DNA of 64,000 bases from Ipomoea triloba (GCF_003576645.1 NC_044930.1:9542500-9606499); one strand, 5' to 3'. Shown: positions 11,861 to 24,000, counted from the first letter of the stretch. A program made the numbers and translations. Notes: generated from the letters alone by a model not told the origin.

Positions 11861-13449
11861 GATCATTTGCATGGATGTTGACTAATAGTATTTGACATGT
11901 GAAATAAGAATGCAAAAAAGAGGCATGTGTAGTATTTAACTATCATATATGATATATCCTTACTTCCAAATGTGCCGATCGAAGAAGACTTCTACAATTT
12001 AAGATATTATGCAAATTGAATAATTTAATTAATGCTATGCGCAGCTTACGCGCTATAGCACTATAACTACCGACTAAAGAAAATTACTATATAGACATTT
12101 CAGAGAGCTTCGATGCATGTGAAGGGTAAGCAGGCTCCAAGTCTCCAACAACCGGTTAACAAGGAAAACATTAAAAGAAAAAAAAATGAGTTGCCAAAAA
12201 TCAATTATTTCTGTTTAAAGAATTGAAATAAAAATAGCTTATGAATAGGCATTTAAAAATATTATTTTGTATAAGATAAATTTGTATTCTTAGAAAATGG
12301 AAATTTTGAAAGACTTTGTACCCGTCTTTATCTAGAAAGATCAAAGGATCATAAGCAATTTTTATGTGTTAAAAGTGCAAGTTGCAAGTGCAATTGTGCA
12401 AGTAAAATCACTTAAAAGTCTAACATTTTACATTATAGAGTGCAAGTAATTAATTTAATTTACCTTTCATATTGGTGAGCCTAATGATATCGTTAGGTGT
12501 ACTTAATATTATTATTCGGGTGTACTTTATATTGTTGTACTATGTAAAGTCGTTACTTGCACTTTTAATATATTTTACTTTCATTATTGTTGCTTTTAAA
12601 TTGGTGCAACTAATGATAAACATTATGTGCACTTAATATAGTTACATCTTATGAAGTTGTTAATTACACTTTTAATATATTTTACTTACAACTGAGTATC
12701 TTGTGGTTTGATGGCATCGCTCTTCTTACTTTTCAAGGTTAGAACACTAGTGTGCTAAAAAAACATTGTGAATATCCTATCCATTATAATGGTGGTGATG
12801 AAAAAAATAAGTAAATAGAAGTTGTGTATACTTTTTTTTGAAAAATTAGAAAAGTGTGTTTTTCAAATCCTTTCTTAAGTATGGAAATTGTAAATGTACC
12901 ATGGTAAAAATACAAGCTACTTTCTGATTTTTATTTTCTATTTTCTATTTTTAAGAAAAAAAATAAAATTCAATATAATTATTACTAAATTATGCACCTA
13001 ACATTTTCTTATACACAACATTCTTTGTCTATTCAGCCTTAAAACATACTCTCCGTATGCACACTTAAATTTTCTTTGCTTTTGATGTGTTGATTAGTCC
13101 TTGGCATCCTAAACTTATCATGGGTTTTTTCTTTATTTTTGTTAGAATTTTGGTGATATGGAAGATAGAGTGTAGGAGATTAGGAGGGAGAGGGTTAAGG
13201 AACTCATACAAATTCAACTTTTTTCATACATTTTTGAGTTCTTACAAATAAAAAATAAAAATAAAAATAAAAAAATGCATCATGCGAGTTGTGCATACTA
13301 GCAATGCTCAGCTGGCGCACGTAGTACATGTGCTAGCTGGCTTTTTTTTTTTTTTTTTTTTGTGGCAATTTGAAAATTTACCTAAGTTGTCATAATACAT
13401 TATATTATTGCAGTTGCCGAAAAAAGAGCTGTGAAGGAAGACTCATGAG
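11861..13449. other. Intergenic, no gene seen
   Basis: AT-rich sequence. Around 12375-12690 there are irregular GTGCAAGT / GTGCACTTAATAT repeats, related to those at 44460-44696 and 46025-46110. A poly(T) run is at about 13342-13361. Confidence 0.5.
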
Positions 13450-13699
13450 GCATGGACCATGGTCCACATAGGTGTGTGGATCAAAAATAAAAGGTACATT
13501 ATTTTTATACTGAAGGTACATTATTTTTGTACTGTAGGTACATTATTTGATAGTATGTATTAAATAATGTAACTTCAGTAAAAAAAAATAATATACCCTA
13601 AAATAATGTACCTACAGCACAAAAATAATTTACTTTCAGTACAAAAATAATGTACTTTTTATTTTTGGTCTACACAGCTGTGTGGACGATGGTCCATGC
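13450..13699. mobile_element. Fold-back MITE, CATGGACCATGGTCCA ends
   Basis: This ~250-bp element is nearly palindromic. Both ends read CATGGACCATGGTCCACA or a close match and the arms carry inverted GTACATTATTTTTGTACTG-like repeats. I could not define an exact target duplication. Confidence 0.65.
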
Positions 13700-13711
13700 A
13701 ATAATGATTGG

Positions 13712-14831
13712 ACTCATGAAAGGTAGGCTTCATGCATGTCTCTAACAACCAAAATATTATTGTATATTAGCAACAAATTAAAGTACATACACCATAAAAT
13801 TAGCTAAGTACAGTAGCTGCATGCCAAGGTAGGATGATTTAGGAAAACGTTAAAATGACCAGATAAAAAAATTGAGCAATTTCTATAACTTAAAAATGAA
13901 TTATTTGAGCTACTACTCTACTGGCGTGTTTGATTCATGGAATAGGTCAGAAATGAAATACTATTCTCGGAAATAGGCTTATTTCATCGTTTGTCTTGTT
14001 CTTTAATTTTATTCATGGAAATAGCATTCTCGGGAATGAGCTATTCCCTTGCAAGGGGAAAAGCCATTCCTAAGGGTCCCTGATATTAGCTATTCCGAAA
14101 TATTTGGGAATGGCTTTTGTACTATAATACCGAAAATACCATTTTAATTATAACCTTATGTATAATATTTATTTAAATATATTTATTTATATATAAAAAT
14201 GTAATTAATTAAATATATGCATTTATATAATACATTATATTTGTAGAAGTATATGACAAAATGGATCTTGTTTTGGAATTTATTATACATTATTAATAAT
14301 ATTTGTATTGAAATTTATGTTATTCCTCTTTGGAATGTTAATAAATGTTCTTTAATTTTTTTTATTATTTATATGCATATTTTGTTTCATAATAATAATA
14401 ATAATCTTATTATTATTATTATTATTATTATTATGTCTTTTAAATATATATTCCGTTTCTACTCCATAAATCAACCATACCAAATATGGAACAATATTTT
14501 TAAAGTCTATTCCTTCAACCCTGTGCAACTATAAATAGTTTGTGCGTACGTGTATGCCTTTGGTGTTCAAAATAGCAGTAAAGCCTGTACATATACATAT
14601 TTATAGACAGCGTGTGCAACCATAATTCCTATAAAATTTAAACAAGGACAGCTTTCTCGACAGCATAACACAAGATCCAAATGTGCATTAAACAGAAAGG
14701 GACTAAAAGCACACAACCAATAAATTGTAAAAATTTAGTTTAAAAGCAACAACATTGAATAGTACTGAGCACTAAAATTCAACACACAAGAATGTAAGCC
14801 AAAAGATTACGAAACCAAAAGCACGATGTAA
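13712..14831. other. Intergenic with a Tourist-like repeat and (ATT)n
   Basis: From about 13920 the GTGTTTGATTCATGGAATAG motif and its rough inverse near 14460-14490 suggest a degraded PIF/Tourist-type MITE. An ATT/AAT microsatellite lies at about 14391-14433. No gene is seen. Confidence 0.4.
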
Positions 14832-15053
14832 TTAAACAACAGTGGATGCATATTGGGTCGCATCATTCAGAATCATCATGTGGTGGGAGTTAATATGTGT
14901 CAATAGAAACTCCATCATGAAATACATCCTAAATGCATGCAAAGACTTCAAATCCCCCTTTTGTATCCCATAATCCCACCTCGGTTGACCAACATACGTC
15001 TCCATGTGTCGCATCACAAAGACCTCACAATCAACTTTATTTTTTTGTGTCAC
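14832..15053 (-). pseudogene. Ulp1-like cysteine protease fragment from a transposon
   Basis: The minus strand encodes KVDCEVFVMRHMETYVGQ followed by a basic and hydrophobic C-terminal stretch. NxxDCGVFVMRHME is the active-site cysteine region of Ulp1/C48 proteases carried by plant MULE and CACTA elements. Only this C-terminal piece remains, and the glycine after the cysteine is Glu. The catalytic His and Asp region is not found, so it is a dead remnant. Confidence 0.55.
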
Positions 15054-15209
15054 ACCAAGACATATGAAGCCGGCGTGAAACCATCGCCATTAACGTTAAT
15101 GTCCAACCACTCACCCCTCACACTCATTGTCTTGCCTACTAGGACCTTCCCATGGGTACTCTCCATGGTTTTATGACTTTGGGGTAGTCAAATGTAGGGC
15201 AACTCTACC

Positions 15210-15498
15210 TGTTAGAATAGCGAGAATATAGGAAAAATGTAGGAAAGATATATGGAGAGAATATAGGTATTGTATTGCTCAGAATTGTTTTTCCCTTCTT
15301 CGTGTATGGGGGATCTATTTATACATATATATTTTGGGCTTAGAGCCCGACAAGGAATAAGAATCTTGGGCTGCCTCATATTGGGAGTACTTATCGAACT
15401 CTTTGGTAGCTCTATACTGGTCTCCTTCTTGATCCAGTACCTCTCTTGGACCGGTCCTTGTAGCCCAAACCTAATATATTATCCATCAATACAAAACA
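15210..15498. mobile_element. Candidate solo LTR (short, Copia-like)
   Basis: The segment runs from TGTTAGAATAG to ACAAAACA, giving TG...CA ends with TGTT/AACA inverted tips, and contains a TATTTATACATATA box. No target duplication or adjoining internal domain was found, so the call is tentative. Confidence 0.35.
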
Positions 15499-15685
15499 CC
15501 AAGATCAAGGGCTAAGATTAGTCCTCATGTTCTCATATAAATGGTTGTGTTCTCAAATTAGTTCTTATTTTTCTCATGCGTGCGGTGCCCCGTCCCGCCT
15601 CTCTCTCTCTCATATATGATTCAAATTCATATTTACTAGTAACAAAAAAAAAATTTGCTTAAACACATTACAATAATTAAGTATT

Positions 15686-16107
15686 GAGTTAATTTCATTT
15701 TTTGTCCTATATTTATAGGTGATAGTCCACTTTAAGTCACTTTTTTTATCAGAATATTCACTTTTGGTCCTAGTATTATTGTGACATGATCATTTTTGGT
15801 CATTTACCAACAAAACAGTTTAAATATCGTCAAATATAAGGGTATTTCGGTCTTTAATTATGAATTTTTTCAAAAAAAATATACATAAAAAATTGTAGCG
15901 GTTCAACCTACTTTGTATAAAAAAAAAAGAAAAAAAAGAGAGATTGAAATGACTTTGTATTTAACTATATTTCAACGATTTTGTTGATGGGGGACTAAAA
16001 ATTAAATGATCATGACATAATAATACTACGACCCAATAAGTATGTTATAATAAAAAAAAAAAATGAACTGTGACCTATAAATTTAGGAGAAAAAAAGGAA
16101 TTAAATC
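15686..16107. mobile_element. Mutator-type MITE
   Basis: Ends GAGTTAATTTC / GGAATTAAATC are inverted, with arms sharing CCTATATTTATAGGT-like sequence. Flanks TTAAGTATT (15677-15685) and TTAAGCATT (16108-16116) form a 9-bp target duplication with one mismatch. The paralog near 1177 has the single site TTAAGTATTTGATTT. Confidence 0.75.
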
Positions 16108-16271
16108 TTAAGCATTTGATTTCAATTACCAATCTCATTCCAATATATGAACCAAATGCCCAAAATGTGATGAAACTGTTACTTGAGGATTAAATTTGAA
16201 AATGTTATCATAATTTAAAACAGTTGACGTAAAACATGGATGAGGTCATAGTGGTTAGGTCATACTGGTGA

Positions 16272-16443
16272 CGCAATTAACTAAAGTTAGCCTCGCAAAT
16301 CGGTGCTATAAAGTAAAAAACTTCAACGCCTTGAAATCCATCGATTTCTCATCTATAAATAGCAACCAAATGCCAAATAAACCTAGCTTGGCGAAAAATA
16401 CCCCACTAAACATCTAATTTTTTGCAGCGTCAAAGGCAGTGAG
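16272..16443 (+). promoter_or_regulatory. Conserved leader block U2 upstream of DUF247 gene 2
   Basis: Close match to U1, with CTATAAAG near 16308 and GCGTCAAAGGCAGTGAG followed by the GTATGT donor at 16444. Inferred promoter and noncoding exon. Its intron to the ATG exon at 20113 would be about 3.7 kb because of several insertions. Confidence 0.5.
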
Positions 16444-16671
16444 GTATGTATGCTTCGTTGCTCTTTCAGTTACATTCATACTTTCAAAGTTTCAAATTAA
16501 ACACATAATTTCTTATTTGTGAAGTTCCCCCGGCCCTGCTCCTCCTCCCCACTCCCCAGCACTCCCCCTAAATATTGTAGCATGTCTTGAGTGAGTTCAT
16601 GTGTACTTCAAATTGTTAAAATAATCACAACTCTTGAAAAGAGATATTAAGTTATAATAGTTACCGGAAAT

Positions 16672-17079
16672 AGTCTTGAACTCCCAACCCTACTTTGGCT
16701 TTACCACTTTTTATTTTCTCTATTATTGTGTTTTCCTCTCGTTACTTTCACGGACTTTTTCCTCTCGTTACTTTCACGAGCTTTTCATTATCATTAGCAT
16801 AAATCGTTTAGTTTGGTTTCGGCAAGTGTTGATCTTATCATGGGCGAGCAAAAAAGAATGATGATGAAGACCCAGATCTTTGATGAAGCTTTAAGCTCCT
16901 TGAAGGAACATAGCTTCCTAAATATGAAACAGTCTGCGATTCAAGTTTTCTATATCATAGTTAGAAAAGTTGTTTCTATGTCTGACTGTAAGGAATGGTT
17001 TACCATTTCATTGATCGTTGATGTAAACGTTTTATGTTATGAATTAATGGAATAGTTACGTTTACCTTAAAAAAAAAAA
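16672..17079 (+). pseudogene. Retroposed transcript (processed pseudogene-like)
   Basis: A 408-bp insertion ends in a run of about 12 A and is flanked by AGTTACCGGAAAT (16659-16671) and AGTTATCGAAAT (17080-17091), a 12-13 bp target duplication typical of LINE-mediated retroposition. Unit 1 has the uninterrupted site near 2175. It contains a short ORF beginning MGEQKRMMMKTQIFDEALSS at about 16840; I do not recognise the parent gene. It lacks tRNA-like A/B boxes, so a SINE is less likely. Confidence 0.6.
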
Positions 17080-17098
17080 AGTTATCGAAATGGATCTA

Positions 17099-17770
17099 GG
17101 CTCTGTTTGGCAGATCGAGTTTATTTAAGAGCTTATAGTTAAGCTACTAATAAACTATAAGCTCTGTTTGGTAATGTTCCTAAAATAAGCTAGTAGTTTA
17201 AAATAAGAACTTATTTTTGAACGTTACCTTAAGTAGCGTTTCAAAATAAGCTAGTAGCTTCGTTCCTAACTTTTTTTTCCATCTTTAACCTTATTATTTT
17301 AAAGAAATGACATCATTTACCCTTCCCAATTAAAACCTTTTTAGCTAAACCTTTTTTATTTTTTCTCTTCAATATGTTTGGTTGTAATTTCAATTTGACA
17401 TTTGTGTTTGAACATTGATTTTTGTATGAACTAATCTTATGAATTATAAAGATTTTGTTTTACTTTATATGATTTCAAATATATGTTCTTACTTTATATT
17501 TTATTAAAATATATGAGTTTATTACCAATTTATATTTTAATATATAAACAAACCAATTTAAATTTAAAACTATTTAAATTGTATGAAGATGTTCATTTTA
17601 GTCTTTTTACATTTATCAGTTTATTATAAACCTAATTTTACCAAACATTTTTAACCATAACAGCTAGCTTAACAGCTCTTCAAATTTCAGCTTCGAGCTT
17701 ATAGCTTTTCAGTTTTCAACTACTTTTCAGCTTTCAGCTACCTTTTCAGCTAGATTTGCCAAACATAGCC
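17099..17770. mobile_element. PIF/Tourist-like MITE
   Basis: Ends GGCTCTGTTTGGCA and TGCCAAACATAGCC are inverted, and CTA flanks both sides (17096-17098, 17771-17773) as a 3-bp target duplication. Unit 1 has the empty site GGATCTAGAAGGGGAC near 2185. It contains inner subterminal copies of AAGCTCTGTTTGGTAATG. Confidence 0.7.
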
Positions 17771-17928
17771 CTAGAAGGGGACAATGGGAGCAGTTGTCCC
17801 CTGTTGAGCATATAACTTGTTGAGCATATAATATATAAACATAAATGTGTAATTCAATTCTCAACTTAAATTAGATTTTTAGTTGAGATGGAGCACATGC
17901 TTCAATTTCCTCCTCACCCACCCGGGCA

Positions 17929-17930
<2 letters not shown>

Positions 17931-17967
<37 letters not shown>

Positions 17968-18188
17968 TCATGTTCAGGTGTGGCCGTGCTCTCCCGTGCG
18001 GTTCACACCACTCAATGTTACGAAATACACCACTCAATGTTAAGAAACACACCGCACAAATATGCATTGTGGTGTGTTTCTTAACATTGTGGTGTGTTTC
18101 ATTGTGGTGTGTTTCTTAACATTGAGTGGTGTATTTCGTAACATTGAGTGGTGTGTGACCGCACGGGAGAGCACGGCCGCATTTGAAC

Positions 18189-18266
<78 letters not shown>
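17931..18266. mobile_element. Hairpin element inserted in a (TA)n microsatellite
   Basis: The 17966-18191 core is a long palindrome. Arms contain GTGGCCGTGCTCTCCCGTGC, GGTTCACACCACTCAATGTT and repeats of CACCACTCAATGTTA, inverted about a centre near 18065. (TA)n lies on both sides (17931-17965 and 18192-18266). Unit 1 has only a short uninterrupted TA/CA tract at the same place (about 2238-2260), so the core appears to have entered a microsatellite. A relative is at 36800-37045. The rice Micron family behaves this way. Confidence 0.7.
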
Positions 18267-18268
<2 letters not shown>

Positions 18269-20112
18269 TCTAGTAAAAATAAATAAAATATTTTTATGCA
18301 TAAAGATTGCTAGAGGTTGAGATAGTTTAGTTTATAGTTAGCGGATATCTTTTTATGCAAGTCTAGGGATCAAACCTAGTTCAATACATTATTTGTTGGA
18401 CACCTTAAATATATGTTTTAACTTTATTTTAGGAAAAATAGCGATTTTAGGGTATTAGTTATACCTAAATTAAAGACTCAGTCTATGAATTATTATCCTT
18501 TACAAATTTTCTCTAGTTATATATGTTGAAAGCAATCGTTTCAATCCATTATTTATAGATTTTCTTAATATTAACAGTTTATTTTGAATTTCTAAATTAT
18601 TAAAGGAAATATTGGTTATTTCATAAAATTTTCTCAAATTTCCTCCATTGATACATAAATTGTAGACTGAATCCATGAATTATTTTCCTATACAAATTGA
18701 TAATCTAAGCTACATGGTTTAACGGATAAAAAATAACCTTTATCTAAATACATAACACATGATTTCAATTATTTTACTTCTTAAATTTAGCATGATGATG
18801 CAACTTTTTTGAAAGGCTCCTTTTTTCTTTTTTTTTTTTAATGTGGTTGACTAATAAAAAATTAAATGTATTGGCTATTAATTGGTGGAGGTTAGATAAT
18901 TATATGTTTTTTTTTTTCATTATTTGCTTCATCTAGACACTAATAAAAATAATTATTCCATCCACTTAATTTCCACTAAACCTAAAACCAGCGTCATTAA
19001 AGAGTGCACCTCTAATGAAATACAATAATACAAAATAAAATATTATGTTTAGATTAAAATAGCAATTCCCTACATTCACCTTTTGTTTAAACTTTTGCAC
19101 ACATTCAATTAATATATTAAAATAACTAAATTGCAAATATATATTACTCATTAAGAAGATTTACTTTTTATGAACTATCTAGTCAATGTAATCTAGAAGT
19201 TTCAAATGTGTGTTATCGTATTTAAATTATTCTAGAAATGCTTATAGTTGATCTAATTAAAATAAAAAGTATCTTTCAAAAAAATAATTATGAATATTTA
19301 TATTAATAGAGATGCTATAAAATTTATTTCAACAATTTTATATTTTACCATAAATATTTGTATTTTTTGCTCAACTAGATGACATTTCTGGATCCGCCCA
19401 TGAACAGTTAGTTTGTGATTCTATGTATGTTAATTAAGATCTAGAGGTCACTAATTAGGAAAGTTCATAAGTTCATACTTTCTTGACAAACTTAAAAAGG
19501 TGGAAAACTTATTACTATATGAAAAAGTTTAGGCATTTGAGAATATGATTCATTAAAACTAAGAAAACTAAGAGAATGTTTTGTTGAAAATTTGGTATTT
19601 AAATTGGAATCAGATTCAACTACATACTTTGTTTGATAGTAGACATAAATCAGAATTAGAATCAATATAAATAAACAGACATTTTGAATGTACCTAATTT
19701 TTTAAAATCTCCATGGCTGCCATGTGCCCATGTCAACCATATTTGTTCATCTAGACAAAGAAGCTAAGGCAAGGTCTCACTCTCACCTTTAGCTGTGTAT
19801 GTACAATAAATTGATAAAAGAAGTTGGTGAAATTAAATCTTTAATAATATCAATCCAACTCCAGAATTTTTAAGTAAATGGCCATAAGTTTCATTCCCAG
19901 CCCATAGATGTATCTAAAAAATGGAGAACTAAACAACTACAAATAGCCATCCAGACGACTAGGTAACACAAATCAAGGAAATGCATGCTTAAAGTGAAAG
20001 AACAAATCACCATTATTTGGCATCAATGTCAATTAACTCGACCAATATATACCTCGTCGGCTGTTTCATTGCTCATTCTCTCAGCTTCATATTTGTTTCA
20101 TAGATATACTTG
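18267..20112. other. Duplicated noncoding DNA upstream of gene 2
   Basis: No gene is seen. The segment aligns with 2260-2858 plus 3430-5197, with small indels. A TATA-like CCAATATATACC lies near 20042, about 70 bp before the ATG exon, and could be an alternative proximal promoter. Confidence 0.5.
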
Positions 20113-23100
20113 ATGAGCAGTGCCATGGCGTCTCATATTGGCGACAATCCACAGGAACAAAGTTCAATAAATGAGAAGGTTTGTACGCATTCTCTTACCA
20201 CAATACTCAAGACTTTGTGGTCAAGCGATAATGACCTTTAATTTTAGGAAAAAGTGTCAAATTAGCCCCCTAAGTATAGTGCATAGTGCAATTGAGCCCC
20301 CTAAGTAAAAAAAAAAGCTCCATTAAAGCCACCTAAACCGGTAAAAAAGTGCAATTGAGTCCTAAATGACTTGTTTAGCAGGTTACTACTCCTTGGGTTG
20401 AAATTAAATGCAAAATTTTATAATTTGTATCACATTTGGTCATGCTATCAAATTAATTTGTATTTTAAAAATGATTTTAATAATTTCTAAATAAAAAATT
20501 AGGAAAAAAAAAAAAGCAAAAGTCTGCAGTGGGGGACTTCCAGCTTTTTGTGTGTGTTTTTTTTTAATTATTTAAAATAATTGTTTTTATATTATTAAAA
20601 TAGGTTCGTAAAATTATTTTAAATAATTTACAAATAATTATTTTAGTATAACTCAGAGACGAAAAGTGATCATGACCTTTTGTGCTCACTTTTCGTCATT
20701 AAGTTATCATTGGCGTTGCACTTTTCGTCTCTAAGTTATACTATAATTGTAAATTTTGTGTCTAATATTTTATTAGTAAATGTACGACGAAGTGCAACAT
20801 CAATGATAACTTAAGGATGAAAAATGAGTATGACCAACACTTAGGGATGATTTCTACAATTACCCTATAACCTATAAACGAAAAATGCAATTTTTCTTTT
20901 TTGTTTTGTTTTTTTAATTATTTAAAATAATTATTTTTAAATTATTTAAAAGAACTTTACAAACCTATTTTAATAATATAAAAATAATTATTTTAAATAA
21001 TTAAAAGAAAAAAAACACACACACAAAGCCGGCAGTCCCCAGGTTTTGGGTTTTTTTTTCTTAAATTTTTTATATAGAAATTATTAAAATCATTTTTTAA
21101 ATATAAATTAATTTGATAGCAGGACCAAATGTGATAAAATTTCAACCCAATGAGTAGTAACCTGCTAAACAAGTCATTTAGAACTCAATTGCACTTTTTT
21201 ACCGGTTTAGGGGCTTTAGTGGAGCTTTTTTTTTTTTTTTTTTTTTTTACTTACTTAAGGGGCTTAATTGCACTATTCACTATACTTAGAGGGTTAATTT
21301 GACACTTTTTTCTTAATTTTATGTTAAAATGTTAGAGATTTGACCAACAACTCTCTTTGTTTTATTTTAAATTCTAAATATAATAAAATCATTTACCATT
21401 TGACGAGATAATAAAACGTTTTTTATTCATTGAGTATTGTGCATGAATTGTCTAATCTCACCGTACTTTAAACAAAATCATATCATGATTGATGGTGAAA
21501 AAGATGTTAGTCATGTAGCCTGATCCATATTAAAATGATTAGTTTACTTGTTTGTATGTAGGAATGCTAAATACAAGCCATATATTATGTTTGCCAAGCA
21601 CCTTGTGGTCAGTTGGCACTATGATTCTCTTTGAGGGAAGTCACTATAGTGATTTTTCTCAATTTTATCATTAATTTTGAAAGTCAATGACTAAATTGAG
21701 TATTAACAAAAAAAAAATACTTCGAACTCTAGTACTGACTACAATTAATCAATGTAACAGGCAAAAGATGCAATGATTATTGTAGACATGGAGGGGGCAA
21801 TGCATCTACAAGATTCACCAATAAGAATCGTTTCGGAAAAGCTTAAAAATGTAAAACATTTATCTTCAGAAGCATGTATATTTAAAGTATACAAGAGGCT
21901 GCGTAGAACAAACCCAGATGCTTATACACCTTTGACAATATCCATCGGGCCTTACCATCATGGGAAGCCGGAGTTGAGGAAGATGGAAAGGTTTAAGGAA
22001 TTGTATACACAGTCCCTTTTAGAAAGAGCAGAAGGAGTAAGTGTGGAGGAGTGTTGGAAGAAATTAAAGGAGTTGGAAGGCAGAGCTGAGAGCTATTATG
22101 GTGATGAGATAGAAGAAGAAGTTAGTGGGGATGAATTCGTGACGATGTTAATGCTTGATGGTTGCTTTATAGTGGAATTTGTTATTAGATCATTTCTTCG
22201 AGTGCTTGACGGAGGGCAAGAATACAAGGATGATCCCATTTACAAGATGATGATTAGCGGGATGGAAAGTAAAATTCTTCGTGACATTTTGCTCCTGGAA
22301 AACCAACTCCCCTTCTTTGTTTTGAAAGCAATCTATGACATGATTAATCCTGGCAACCTGGAATTCTCAGAGATGGTGAAAATTGCATTTCGGAGTAAGA
22401 TACCAAAGATGAACATTATCTCCCTACTCAATACTCAGGTCAACCCCCATGAGGTAAAGCATTTACTTCAGATAGTGCACATTCTCTATCAACCCCCACC
22501 CAAAAATAATGGGCAGATTCAGCAGCAGAAGACATGTTCTTCTTCTTGCTGCTTTTGGAAACAACCGCAAGGCCAAGGCGGCTCTGATATTGAACCCCAA
22601 CCCCATAATCTTAGAAACGGACAGGATAGGCGGATGAATTTCGCATGTTTTCTCTGCATGTTTGGGAAACAACCACAAGGCGGCGGCGCCTCTGATATTG
22701 AATCCAATAGTCTTAGTAAAGATGAGGACGAGGAGTTATTATGCAGTATCCGTACTGCAAGTGAGCTTCAAGAAGCTGGAGTTGACTTCAAAAAGGTTGG
22801 CAAGATTAGAAGCACCTCTTCTGATCAAACCATAAGTCTATTTGATATAAAGTTCAATCACGGCGTATTGGAGATCCCATCTTTCGCTCTCTATGATCCA
22901 ACAGAAACATTCTTCAGAAATCTCATAGCCTACGAGCAACATTCACCGTATTTGCGTTCCAAGTATTTCACAGAGTATGCCGTGTTCATGGATGATCTTA
23001 TTAATACGGAGAAGGATGTCAACTTACTTCGTCTTAAGGATGTTTTTATAAACAAATTGGGAAATGACAAAGAAGTGACCCAGCTTTTTAACAACTTAGG

Positions 23101-23317
23101 CAAAGAGGTTACGTATTCCACTTATGACTATTACTACAATGATGTGTGCAAAGAACTGAATCGACATTGCAAAAAACCCTGGAATGCAGCGATGGCAAAA
23201 CTAAGACGCAATTATTTTAACAGTCCATGGGCAGGGATTTCTACCTTTGCAGCTATACTGCTTCTTTCGCTAGCTATTGCACAGACTGTCCTATCTGCGC
23301 TTCAACTGTGCCCATAA
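20113..23317 (+). CDS. DUF247 (UPF0481) membrane-anchored protein, copy 2
   Basis: Exons 20113-20178 and 21761-23317, phase-0 intron 20179-21760, predicted 540 aa. Exon 1 (MSSAMASHIGD...) matches the paralogs. The DUF247 motifs are all present: EACIFKVYKRL, SIGPYHHGKPELRKMER, MLMLDGCFIVEF, DILLLENQLPFFVL, ELQEAGVDFKKV, FDIKFNHGVLEIPSF, FMDDLINTEKDVNLLRL, ELNRHCKKPWN, and a C-terminal membrane segment. The linker (about residues 268-345) carries two successive cysteine modules, CSSSCCFWKQPQ and CFLCMFGKQPQ, each followed by a G-rich SDIE stretch; paralogs have one or none. The last residues are LCP rather than LHK/LHN because a 4-base insertion precedes the stop and a hAT MITE begins 1 base after it. 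The intron is enlarged by a 1.07-kb Mutator-type MITE. The ORF is intact. Confidence 0.9.
20247..21312. mobile_element. Long fold-back Mutator-type element in the gene 2 intron
   Basis: Arms of about 500 bp are inverted copies: ends GGAAAAAGTGTCAAATTA and TAATTTGACACTTTTTTC, with internal matched segments such as ACCGGTAAAAAAGTGCAATT. The flanks TTAATTTTA (20238-20246 and 21313-21321) are an exact 9-bp target duplication. Gene 1's intron has the empty site TTTGATTTTATGTTAAAATG. No transposase is seen. Confidence 0.85.
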
Positions 23318-23318
23318 G

Positions 23319-23512
23319 TAGAGCCGTCAAAACGGGCTTAGCCCGCCGACCCGTCCCGCCCCGCCCCCTACTTAGGTAGGGGCCGGGTTTTGAAAATTGA
23401 AGCCCGCCAAAGGGCGGGCTTTTTTGGCATCCCGCCAAGGCCTGTTTATTTTTAATTTTATATATATATACCCGCCTGTTTTTTATATATATATATATAC
23501 CCGCCTGTTTTT

Positions 23513-23566
<54 letters not shown>

Positions 23567-23927
23567 TATTGTTTGCAATGTTTTATTATTGTTATGTTAC
23601 TAATATGATTATGTACTTATGTATAATCAATTATGTAATGTTTAATGTTTGATGAATTATGTTTTATGTGAGTTATGTATAAATTATTTTAATTATTTTT
23701 TATGTACAAATAACAAAATTTTTAAAAAGGAGTAATAAACTAAAAATTTACAAAAAAAAAAAAAAAGAAAAAAAAATTGGTGGGGGCCCGCCATGCCCGC
23801 GGGCCTTAGGCGGGGCGGGGCGGGCCAACAAAATTCAAGCCCGCCAAGGGCTTTTTTGGCCCACCCCGTTTAGGCCCGCGGCCCACAGGGCTTAGGCCTG
23901 CCCCGCGAGCCCGTATTGACAGCTCTA
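23319..23927. mobile_element. hAT-type MITE abutting the stop codon of gene 2
   Basis: The element runs from TAGAGCCGTCAAAACGGGCT to its inverse ending GACAGCTCTA. Its arms are GC-rich (GGCGGGGCGGGGCGGG) and the centre holds (TA)n at 23521-23564. TGCATAAG follows at 23928-23935; the left flank is CCCATAAG, a slightly altered 8-bp duplicate. Genes 1 and 3 have the uninserted end CTGCATAAxTAATTTCATC. TAGRG...CYCTA ends and 8-bp duplication fit hAT. Confidence 0.8.
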
Positions 23928-23966
23928 TGCATAAGTAATTTCATCCATGTGGGAGTGTTAACTGGG

Positions 23967-24000
23967 ACACCGGATGCCACTAGACCACAAGGTCATTGGC
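23967..24000 (-). mobile_element. SINE head fragment
   Basis: Read on the minus strand, GACCTTGTGGTCTAGTGGCA matches the A-box region of the SINE at 5538-5684. The B box and poly(A) tail are not recognisable. Confidence 0.4.

Noticed and set aside
14253..14534. 93-aa ORF rich in Ile/Asn
   Set aside because: Driven by an (ATT)n microsatellite and AT-rich MITE sequence.
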